Shown one piece after another: positions 1 to 4,807 of a stretch of DNA of 7,363 nt. Source of the stretch: Treponema sp. (GTDB lineage Bacteria > Spirochaetota > Spirochaetia > Treponematales > Breznakiellaceae). Location: NCBI GenBank assembly GCA_031261385.1, contig JAISJS010000028.1, forward strand, positions 1 to 7,363. The letters are read 5' to 3'. Numbering within the stretch: position 1 is the stretch's first letter; the number at the start of each line of letters is the position of its first letter. The notes beneath the pieces were generated by a model that searched no databases, had not been told where the DNA came from, and saw only the letters and a program-made list of their open reading frames with translations. The translations under genes were made by a program, and so were the position numbers.

Positions 1-477
1 TACCCGAAGGCAGACGGCACCGGCGATGCGGCGGATGTTTCCAACATCATCGGCTCCGGCACCGGCAAGCCGTGGTTCCTGTTTTCGCTTAGTGGGTCGC
101 TCAAGCCGATTATCCTTCAACAGCGCACCGCGCCCGAAATGGACGAGATCACCGATGTCAAAAACGAAAGCGTCTTCATGAAGGACAGCTACCTGTACGG
201 CATCCGGTACCGGGGCAATTTCGGCTACGGCCTCTGGCAGCAGGCGGTCGCCTCGAAGGCCGCCCTCACCGCTGCAAACTACGAATCGGCCCGGCTTACC
301 ATGCGGACCTTCAAGCGCGATGGCGGGGCCCCGATGGGCATCCGCCCCACGCACCTGGTGGTTGACCCCGCGAACGAAGCGGCGGCCCGGTCGCTTTTGG
401 AAGCGCAGACCCTTGCGAGCGGCGCATCAAACGTGAACTTTCACACCGCCGAACTGGTGGTGGTTGACTGGCTATAA
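1..477 (+). CDS. T: Major capsid protein, Mu gpT family (partial, 5' end missing)
   Basis: This is the major head subunit that forms the icosahedral capsid shell. The reading frame is open from base 1, so the gene begins upstream of the window; the ATG at 139 is internal. About 158 residues remain, roughly the C-terminal half of a Mu-type capsid protein of about 300 residues. Family-like features are a KPWFLF...LKPIILQQR segment near the start, then FLYG-type and YGLWQ segments (here SYLYGIRYRG and FGYGLWQQAV), a PTHLVVDP stretch and an AELVVVDWL terminus. These match the usual end of Mu gpT-like proteins, as recalled from the family rather than by alignment. The gene stops with TAA at 475-477, and the next gene's ribosome site overlaps this stop. 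GC is high (about 65% in hand-counted lines), above the genes that follow. Family assignment is strong; only the truncation limits it. Confidence 0.9.
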   Translation, partial: YPKADGTGDAADVSNIIGSGTGKPWFLFSLSGSLKPIILQQRTAPEMDEITDVKNESVFMKDSYLYGIRYRGNFGYGLWQQAVASKAALTAANYESARLTMRTFKRDGGAPMGIRPTHLVVDPANEAAARSLLEAQTLASGASNVNFHTAELVVVDWL

Positions 478-482
478 GGAGG
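476..482 (+). promoter_or_regulatory. Ribosome binding site AAGGAGG for the gp35-like gene
   Basis: A full AAGGAGG lies 6 nt before the ATG at 489 and overlaps the TAA stop of the capsid gene. It fixes the start at 489 rather than at the in-frame ATGs at 507 and 522, which have no comparable site at the right distance. Confidence 0.8.
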
Positions 483-488
483 CATCAG

Positions 489-1055
489 ATGTTCAAATTG
501 TTATTGATGGCAGAAATTTTTATGTCCCCTGAAGGCACCGGAAGTGGAGCAGGGGGAGCCCCAGCGGAGCCAGTGTCGATAGAGCAATGGATTGAGTGGT
601 TGAAAAAAACCGGGACAAAAGAGGAATGGCACCCCATCGTAAAAGAAATGGCGAAAGCCTTTGACATCAGGGTTGGGGAGGCTTATGAAAAGCTCAAGAC
701 CGCCGGGTGGGAGCCTAAAACGGCAAAACTCACTCCGAACCTTGGAACGGCTGGCACAGGCGCGGCAGCTTCGGGCAATGACCAGCAGGGCGCGGATGCG
801 GCAAACGCCGGGACTGACGACCAGCCGAAACCCAAAGCGGCTCAGGGCAATGGCGGCAATCCCAACGCCCAGGGCGGCTCGACGCAGAAGGTTATTCTGC
901 GTCATAAAACCGCCTATCCCCAATACCGCCGTGCCGGCCTTATCCTGACTCAGAAAGTGGCGGAGTACGAGGTCACCGATAAGCAACTGGCTATCCTGAA
1001 AAAGGATAGCTGGGTGATTGTCGGCGATGGGAAAAAAGAAGGTGATGGCGAATGA
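489..1055 (+). CDS. Mu gp35-like head protein with C-terminal FluMu-type domain
   Basis: This 188-residue protein sits directly after the capsid gene, where Mu carries gene 35. Three parts are visible. Residues about 28-80 are charged and look helical (IEQWIEWLKKTG, then EAYEKLKTAGWEP). Residues about 81-133 are a low-complexity linker rich in Gly, Ala, Asn and Gln. Residues about 134-180 resemble the short Mu-like FluMu/HI1506 domain: YRRAGLILTQ followed by VTDKQLAILKKDSWVIV, the pattern of 'RRAG..FT... ...EQLAAL..D..LVV'. No signal peptide or catalytic motif is seen. In many relatives, as I recall them, the FluMu-type domain is N-terminal, so this arrangement looks reversed or N-terminally extended. 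Its precise virion role is not established; a minor head or capsid-associated role is inferred from position. Its stop overlaps the next start (ATGA, 1052-1055). Confidence 0.75.
   Translation: MFKLLLMAEIFMSPEGTGSGAGGAPAEPVSIEQWIEWLKKTGTKEEWHPIVKEMAKAFDIRVGEAYEKLKTAGWEPKTAKLTPNLGTAGTGAAASGNDQQGADAANAGTDDQPKPKAAQGNGGNPNAQGGSTQKVILRHKTAYPQYRRAGLILTQKVAEYEVTDKQLAILKKDSWVIVGDGKKEGDGE
1039..1046 (+). promoter_or_regulatory. Ribosome binding site AAGGTGAT for the DUF1320 gene
   Basis: AAGGTGAT ends 5 nt before the ATG at 1052 and shares AGGTGAT with the complement of the 16S rRNA 3' end. Together with the ATGA overlap it supports coupled translation from 1052. Confidence 0.6.
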
Positions 1056-1492
1056 TCCCCCTGGTCTCCGCGGAACAATTTCTTTCACGTATTCCTCAAG
1101 GGGTAATTTTGCCGCTTGAGGAGAACGATGAGATTAATCGGACACGAGTTGAAATTGTTCTGCGGGACGCTACCGGGATCATTATTGCCAATCTCCCCTG
1201 GCTTCTTGACAAAGAGACGGGGGAGATTGGCCAGCCTGTTAATCCGCAGTTTGCCGATGCCCTGAACGGCATCTGCACGGATATTGCCTTGTACCGGCTG
1301 AGTGATGCGGTCTCCGGTAGTGAAGATGCCCGTGAAAAATATCGTGACAATATGACGCTGCTGGCAAAAATAAATCGTGAATATCAGGGCGGTCTTGACG
1401 GCCCGGGCCTGCAAGCCTCAGCCGTTGTTTATCCAGATGAAGCGGAAGGCATACCGGATCCCCGGTTTTGGAAAAAAGGGCGGGTGTTTTAA
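1052..1492 (+). CDS. Mu gp36-like protein, DUF1320 family (head completion/connector)
   Basis: This 146-residue protein matches the DUF1320 family in length and pattern. It has an N-terminal segment beginning with a 'VSAEQFLSRIP' motif, a helical TRVEIVLRDATGIIIANL stretch (residues 31-48), and the characteristic DIALYRLSD segment (77-85) followed by AREKYRDNMTLLAKINRE (93-110), which corresponds to the 'R...Y..A...L..I..G' helix of the family. The C-terminal tail is short and polar. In Mu this position holds gp36, thought to act at the head-tail junction; the role here is inferred from that family and from the neighbours. It starts inside the stop of the previous gene and its own TAA (1490-1492) shares its last A with the next ATG. 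No catalytic residues are expected or seen. Confidence 0.85.
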   Translation: MIPLVSAEQFLSRIPQGVILPLEENDEINRTRVEIVLRDATGIIIANLPWLLDKETGEIGQPVNPQFADALNGICTDIALYRLSDAVSGSEDAREKYRDNMTLLAKINREYQGGLDGPGLQASAVVYPDEAEGIPDPRFWKKGRVF

Positions 1493-1944
1493 TGGCCGGT
1501 ACATCTGTTGAATTAAAGCTTCAGGAAGTTACTAGGCTCCAGCAGAAATTAAACTCATTCGTATTATCAGGAGGTGATAAAACCCGGCTGTTGAAAAGCC
1601 TGGGTATAGTAATTGAGGAACAGACAAAGGAGCGGTTTGATACAAAACGTGATCCCTCAAATAATCAATGGCAAGAAATAACCGATGCTTATAGAAAATA
1701 TTTAAGTAAACATTTCCCCGGCGCACGGCCCCCTCTTGTAAGGGAAGGATATTTGCGTAACTCAATTGAAAACCAGTTGAGAGGCAGTGAAGCCATTATA
1801 GTTGGTACGGCAATGGAGTATGCCGATTACATCCAGAATGCGAAAAATGAAAAAAGGCGGCGTGAGTTTTTGGGGTTCAGTACTGACAATATTATTGAAC
1901 TTGAAGATGCCGTTGATGAATTTATGAAGGAGACGGTGTCATGA
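1492..1944 (+). CDS. Phage virion morphogenesis protein (Mu gpG / P2 gpS-type tail completion family)
   Basis: This 150-residue protein belongs to the virion morphogenesis/tail completion family. The key stretch is ERFDTKRDPSNNQWQEIT (residues 47-64), the family's 'RF....DP.G..W..L' motif. It is followed by a basic linker, then PPLVREGYLRNSI (80-92), the family's 'L...G.LR.SI' motif, and IIVGTAMEYADYIQNA (102-117), matching 'V.vGt...YA..HQ.G' although the usual HQFG is replaced by IQNA. A REFLGFS segment (124-130) matches the common 'R.FLG.S' end motif. I chose the ATG at 1492, which overlaps the preceding TAA; a TTG at 1468 would add 8 residues but lies inside the previous gene. The upstream GGGCGGG is only a weak ribosome site, so coupling is likely. 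GC falls to about 42% here. In Mu the G gene lies before the capsid genes, so its place here differs. Confidence 0.85.
   Translation: MAGTSVELKLQEVTRLQQKLNSFVLSGGDKTRLLKSLGIVIEEQTKERFDTKRDPSNNQWQEITDAYRKYLSKHFPGARPPLVREGYLRNSIENQLRGSEAIIVGTAMEYADYIQNAKNEKRRREFLGFSTDNIIELEDAVDEFMKETVS
1927..1933 (+). promoter_or_regulatory. Ribosome binding site AAGGAGA for the DUF1834 gene
   Basis: AAGGAGA lies 7 nt upstream of the ATG at 1941, within the end of the previous gene, and supports that start over later ones. Confidence 0.65.
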
Positions 1945-2495
1945 TAAAGGACTTAGTTGACATCCGTGATGAGGCTGTTAGCCAAATTAAATCGGCAATC
2001 AATAAAAAAGAAATTCATGTTGCCGAAAGCCCCGGCCAATTTAATGAAGCGGAAATAAAAAGACTGGCAACAAAAACCCCGGCCATTATTACATCCCTGA
2101 TGCGGTACTCGGATGAGGATCACACTGTTCATTTTGTCAGTTGGGTTTTATACCGGGCAACCAGCACAGACCGCCTTTATGATGGGGCGTTAAAAATTGT
2201 TTCCGCATTAACGCCTATTATCAGAGAACTGGATGCGGAATGGAGTATAGGTGGAGGTGAAGATATTGTTGCTGAATGTCTTTATTCAGGAACGCTTGAT
2301 CAAATAAATATAACGCTTTGGGGCGTTAAGTGGGATTGGCATATTACCGAGCCGATATTTGTTGAAGGCGAAGGCGGCAGTTTGACCGATGCCGATTTGG
2401 AATATTTTGATGGGTACGATGCAACACATCATGTTGGAAACAGTGTTGCTGAAGATATTGTAAATTTGGAGGTTCAAAATGCCAATACCGATTAG
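1941..2495 (+). CDS. DUF1834 / Mu gp37-like protein (probable tail terminator or neck protein)
   Basis: This 184-residue protein follows the Mu gp37 (DUF1834) pattern. It has an N-terminal helix with DEAVSQIKSAI (10-20), then the diagnostic block EIHVAESPGQFNEAEIKRLA (24-43), equivalent to the 'V.SYPG.F..aELKRL' of the family, then TPAIITSLM (46-54), matching the 'APAVLV...' strand. The middle alternates strands and helices (VHFVSWVLYRA, 63-73; YDGALKIVSALTPIIREL, 80-97). Near the end WDWHITEPIF (131-140) resembles the family's 'W.I...QPI' region; the last 40 residues are acidic. It is somewhat longer than many DUF1834 proteins. The gene overlaps the previous one by ATGA and runs 17 nt into the sheath gene. 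Mu gp37 has been considered a tail terminator or neck component, and I infer the same type of role here. GC stays near 42%. Confidence 0.75.
   Translation: MIKDLVDIRDEAVSQIKSAINKKEIHVAESPGQFNEAEIKRLATKTPAIITSLMRYSDEDHTVHFVSWVLYRATSTDRLYDGALKIVSALTPIIRELDAEWSIGGGEDIVAECLYSGTLDQINITLWGVKWDWHITEPIFVEGEGGSLTDADLEYFDGYDATHHVGNSVAEDIVNLEVQNANTD
2468..2472 (+). promoter_or_regulatory. Ribosome binding site GGAGG for the sheath gene
   Basis: GGAGG lies 6 nt before the ATG at 2479 and is inside the end of the DUF1834 gene. It decides the sheath start and implies a 17-nt gene overlap. Confidence 0.75.
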
Positions 2496-3933
2496 GCAGA
2501 TTCCGGCTAATCTTTTGGTTCCGGGTCAGTATCAGGAAATCGATAATTCTCTTGCCGGGTCGCAGGGCGATATTAAAAAAGCTCTGATGATCGGCCTTAT
2601 GACCGGTGAAGGGACTGCGGGGCCGGGCAAGCCGGTTCAAGTTCTTTCCGAAACCAAGGCACACCAGCTTTTCGGTCAAGGAAGCCATGCCGCAATTATG
2701 GCGGCAACCTTCCTGTCGCTTAACAAGGTTGAGGAACTTTGGGTATTGCCTGTAGCGGAGGCTCAAGCGGGAACCGCATGGAAAAAAGTGTTCAGCGTTA
2801 CTGTTTCAACTGCTGTAGCCGGTGCGGTCAGCATTTTGATAAACGGCAAAAAAATGACTGCGGCAATAGAAGCCGATGCTGACGCTGAGGCTGTGGCCGC
2901 CGCCATTGTTGCCTGCATCAATTCTGACATTACGCTTCCGGTAACCGCCGAGGCTGATGCCGGTTCTGTTACAGTTTTATCCACCGTAAAAGGCACGGCG
3001 GGAAATTACAACGCCGTCAGCATCGCCGCAGAAACGTCAAGCGGGATCACCATTACCGACGGTCAGAAAACGCCGGGAGCCAATGATCCCGCTATCGATT
3101 TTTCCAGACTTGGTGAAGTCCGTTATAACTTTATGGCCAGCGCCTTTGATTCTGTTGATGCCATAAGGGCATCGTCCGATGAACTAGAGTCCAGGTATGG
3201 GGCGATGCGTCAAATAGGCGGCAGAATGTATATTGGCCTCGCCGGGGAGCTTGGAAGCGTATCCGAATCGGGTACCATGCTGGGGCAGGCCGAAGAGGTA
3301 AACTCACCGCACATCATGCTGGTGCCTCGCGGTAAGAACCCTGAACTGCCCTGTGTCTGGGCCGCCGCCTGGTGTGCCATTGCCTGCCGCATCCTCGCTG
3401 ATGATCCCGCCGCAAACACCTACGATACCAAAATCCCCGGCTTGCTTGGCGGCGTGGAGTTTACCGCAGATGAACGCCAGAAGCTCCTTCAGGCCGGCAT
3501 TGCTACCTATCGGCTGGATACGACCGGCAATGTGCTGATCGAACGGCTGGTGACCAGCTATACCGAAAATACGGATGGAGGCCGCGATACAAGTTATCTT
3601 GATGTTCAGGTTACCGAAACGGTAGACGCTGTCAGAACGTATATCAATGCCGAGGCAAAGAAGCGTTTCAAAACATGGAAGCTGGCCGGCACGGAAGAGA
3701 ATTTCGGTTCCGGAGCGAAGGTAATGACCGCCGGTGTTTTCCGTTCCTTTCTTGCCGAACTTTACAGCGAGGTGTTCATTAAAGCGTTCCAGTGGTGTCA
3801 GGATTTTGATGGCTATAAAAAGTCCATCATTGTCGAAGTCAAACAGGACAGTAAAACACGGCTTGAGTATCAGCATCAGCCGAATCTGATCGGCCAGTTC
3901 TATATCGGTGCCGGTCTTCTGCAATTCAAATAG
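2479..3933 (+). CDS. L: Contractile tail sheath protein (Mu gpL family)
   Basis: This 484-residue protein is the contractile sheath subunit, close to the usual gpL length of just under 500 residues. The N-terminus (MPIPIRQIPANLLVPGQYQE) is the typical 'I.f..iP...r.PG.y.E' opening. A family block IKKALMIGLMTGEG is followed by the 'A..LFG.GS..A.M' segment around residues 60-77. Residues about 104-200 form an inserted, Ala/Thr/Val-rich beta domain of the kind common in gpL relatives (ILINGKKMTAAIEADADAEA, later GTAGNYNAVSI). The core resumes at IDFSRLGEVRYNFMAS. The C-terminal region (about 385-484) carries the conserved RTYINAEAKKRF, TWKLAGTEENFGSG and LEYQHQPNLIGQFYIGA segments expected in the sheath interlocking domain. 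The protein polymerises around the tube and contracts on infection. GC shifts inside the gene, from near 40-58% early to about 65% around 3240-3420, suggesting mosaic origin. Confidence 0.92.
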   Translation: MPIPIRQIPANLLVPGQYQEIDNSLAGSQGDIKKALMIGLMTGEGTAGPGKPVQVLSETKAHQLFGQGSHAAIMAATFLSLNKVEELWVLPVAEAQAGTAWKKVFSVTVSTAVAGAVSILINGKKMTAAIEADADAEAVAAAIVACINSDITLPVTAEADAGSVTVLSTVKGTAGNYNAVSIAAETSSGITITDGQKTPGANDPAIDFSRLGEVRYNFMASAFDSVDAIRASSDELESRYGAMRQIGGRMYIGLAGELGSVSESGTMLGQAEEVNSPHIMLVPRGKNPELPCVWAAAWCAIACRILADDPAANTYDTKIPGLLGGVEFTADERQKLLQAGIATYRLDTTGNVLIERLVTSYTENTDGGRDTSYLDVQVTETVDAVRTYINAEAKKRFKTWKLAGTEENFGSGAKVMTAGVFRSFLAELYSEVFIKAFQWCQDFDGYKKSIIVEVKQDSKTRLEYQHQPNLIGQFYIGAGLLQFK

Positions 3934-3937
3934 GGGG
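3933..3937 (+). promoter_or_regulatory. GGGGG ribosome site for the tail tube gene
   Basis: GGGGG begins on the last base of the sheath TAG stop and lies 6 nt before the ATG at 3944. The same TAGGGGG arrangement is used again at 4301-4307. Confidence 0.55.
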
Positions 3938-3943
3938 TAGATT

Positions 3944-4303
3944 ATGAAACTTGAACGAGTCCTCAGGGTAATTTCGCAGAATGTTGGCGAACTGCCCATC
4001 CAGGAAAAAGGAGCGACCTTTAAGCCCGCCGGGAAAAAGCGGGAAACGAAAACAGGCGAAGTGCCGGAAAATACCGGCTACACCGAAAGTCAGACCTGTG
4101 CCTCTTTGAAACTTAAGCTCAACGCTACCGGCAAATATGGCGTTGAAGAATTGAGCAATGCTGACGAAGATACCCTGACCATTTTTACGACAGGCGGCAA
4201 GCAGTACATGATGCCGAATGCGTGGGTCACCGAACCGGGCGAGCTTGGCGATGCGGAGATGGATATTGAATACAACTCCGGCACAAGCCCCAGACTGGTT
4301 TAG
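3944..4303 (+). CDS. M: Tail tube protein (Mu gpM family)
   Basis: This 119-residue protein is the inner tube subunit that stacks into the hollow conduit for DNA inside the sheath. Length and order fit gpM: immediately after the sheath and before the chaperone. Recognisable segments are the early KGATFKPAGKKRETKTG block (the family's 'G..L.pGG..R....g' strand pair), then NTGYTESQTCASLKLKL (the '.GY.e...p..le..l' strand), DTLTIFTTGGKQYMMPNAWVTEP, which matches 'vtf.tdtG..y...nA.vtep.el', and the final GDAEMDIEYNSGTS beta strand. It starts with ATG 10 nt after the sheath stop, with a G-rich ribosome site. There is no signal peptide or membrane segment. The TAG stop at 4301-4303 leads straight into the ribosome site of the chaperone gene. 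Recognition is by pattern and position together. Confidence 0.9.
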   Translation: MKLERVLRVISQNVGELPIQEKGATFKPAGKKRETKTGEVPENTGYTESQTCASLKLKLNATGKYGVEELSNADEDTLTIFTTGGKQYMMPNAWVTEPGELGDAEMDIEYNSGTSPRLV

Positions 4304-4307
4304 GGGG
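4303..4307 (+). promoter_or_regulatory. GGGGG ribosome site selecting a GTG start at 4314
   Basis: GGGGG overlaps the tail tube stop and lies 6 nt before GTG at 4314. It supports GTG as the chaperone start; an ATG at 4218 in the same frame would lie deep inside the tail tube gene and encodes a non-family N-terminus. Confidence 0.6.
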
Positions 4308-4313
4308 CACGGG

Positions 4314-4682
4314 GTGGCAAAAATAAATCCTTTTGAAAACGAAGTTATGACGCTCCGTGTACCGCTTAAAAGCGGGGAAGTTACCGTTGATACATTGACG
4401 TTTCACCCGCCCACGGTAAAAGACGCGCTCGCGACAGACAAATATCCGCCCGATACCGTCGCAAATGCCATTGCTATGGCTTCGAGCCTTACGGGAGTTC
4501 CCGAAGTTTTATTCAGCAGCATGGTGCCGGAGGATTTTGCTGATATGTGCGTTATTGTGGGCCGAACGAAACAACGTTTTTTTGGGGAGATCAATTTGTT
4601 TGATACACAAAAGGAAGGCCCTACGAGCGCGGAGGCGGATACAGCGAAGCCGGCTTCGCAAAAGACCTCCGCGCAATTGTAG
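4314..4682 (+). CDS. Tail assembly chaperone, zero-frame product (Mu gp41 / phage TAC family)
   Basis: This 122-residue protein is the short tail assembly chaperone that, with its frameshifted longer form, coats the tape measure and recruits tube subunits; it is normally absent from the finished virion. Family features are a basic N-terminus, a two-strand opening (VMTLRVPLKSGEVTVDTLTF), the 'P.v.D.la.....' segment (HPPTVKDALATDKYPPD), a helix with AIAMASSLTGVPEVLFSSM (the 'i..ltglp...l..l' motif) and MVPEDFADMCVIVGRTKQRF, matching the closing 'l...D...l......f' helix. From about residue 97 the zero frame turns into low-complexity polar residues (DTQKEGPTSAEADTAKPASQ), while the -1 frame encodes a well-formed second domain. 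I start it at GTG 4314 because of the ribosome site and because the protein pattern begins there. Confidence 0.82.
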   Translation: MAKINPFENEVMTLRVPLKSGEVTVDTLTFHPPTVKDALATDKYPPDTVANAIAMASSLTGVPEVLFSSMVPEDFADMCVIVGRTKQRFFGEINLFDTQKEGPTSAEADTAKPASQKTSAQL

Positions 4683-4807
4683 GCGAGCTTCTTATGCTCA
4701 TGCCGTCTATTAGTTTTGAAACCGCTATGAATTTTAGCTGGCGCGAACTAAAAGACTGGCATGAAACCGCCTTTGATACCTATAAAGCGATGCACGGTAT
4801 ACCATAA
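4314..4807 (+). CDS. Tail assembly chaperone, long form made by -1 ribosomal frameshift
   Basis: I infer a fusion protein of 164 residues: 100 zero-frame codons (4314-4613), then 64 codons in the -1 frame (4613-4804) and TAA at 4805-4807. The -1 frame is blocked by TGA at 4601-4603 and then stays open to 4805. It encodes a family-like second domain: GGGYSEAGFAKDLRAIVGEL, then MNFSWRELKDWHETAFDTY, resembling the GpE/gpG-T type end of chaperone fusions with its 'l..l...el..Wh..A' helix. The ATGs at 4694 and 4700 have only a weak GGCGAG upstream and would discard the first half of that domain, so separate initiation is less likely. Lambda G/GT is the classic precedent, and Mu and many other tailed phages have an equivalent recoding event. 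The alternative is a one-base sequencing error between 4604 and 4682, which would merge the two frames. The slip position itself is inferred, not shown. Confidence 0.72.
4607..4683 (+). promoter_or_regulatory. Programmed -1 frameshift signal: slip site, spacer and stem-loop
   Basis: The zero frame reads ACA CAA AAG GAA here; a lysyl-tRNA on AAG (4611-4613) can re-pair with AAA (4610-4612), an A_AAG slip. After a 6-nt spacer a stem begins: 4620-4626 pairs with 4677-4683 (one G-U), a two-base bulge (4675-4676) follows, and 4627-4635 pairs perfectly with 4666-4674 (GCGCGGAGG with CCTCCGCGC). Inside, 4644-4649 pairs with 4654-4659 (GCGAAG with CTTCGC, part of a 16-nt perfect palindrome). The zero-frame stop (4680-4682) is inside the stem. 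The spacing is in the usual 5-9 nt range for stimulatory structures. The upstream codon CAA does not fit the strict X_XXY_YYZ pattern, so the mode of slippage is uncertain. Confidence 0.68.
4644..4659. repeat. Perfect 16-nt palindrome within the frameshift stem-loop
   Basis: GCGAAGCC is followed directly by its reverse complement GGCTTCGC. In RNA it would fold as a 6-bp stem with a CCGG loop and forms the tip of the larger frameshift structure. Confidence 0.75.

Noticed and set aside
501..1088. Reverse-strand open frame opposite the gp35-like gene
   Set aside because: No ribosome site or family pattern; it is a shadow caused by the GC-rich coding strand.
1468..1491. TTG start adding 8 residues to the morphogenesis protein
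   Set aside because: It lies inside the DUF1320 gene without a good ribosome site; the ATG at 1492 overlaps the preceding stop and gives a family-like N-terminus.
3304..3999. Long reverse-strand open frame opposite the sheath gene
   Set aside because: It is antisense to a clear sheath protein, has no recognisable domain and reflects the codon bias of the sense strand.
4025..4043. CCCGC ... GCGGG inverted repeat early in the tail tube gene, considered as a terminator
   Set aside because: Only 5 bp with a 9-nt loop, no T-run follows, and it lies within a clear coding region.
4218..4313. Upstream ATG extending the chaperone into the tail tube gene
   Set aside because: The extra residues are a shadow of the tube coding frame, and the G-run before GTG 4314 marks the real start.
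4620..4683. Reading the large stem-loop as a transcription terminator
   Set aside because: No T-run follows, and it lies within the chaperone coding region ahead of the tape measure gene; its spacing to the slip site fits a recoding role better.
4465..4713. Third-frame open stretch that could arise from a -2 or +1 shift in the chaperone gene
   Set aside because: Its translation is Arg/Leu-rich with no family pattern, unlike the -1 frame, so a Mu-style -2 shift is not supported here.
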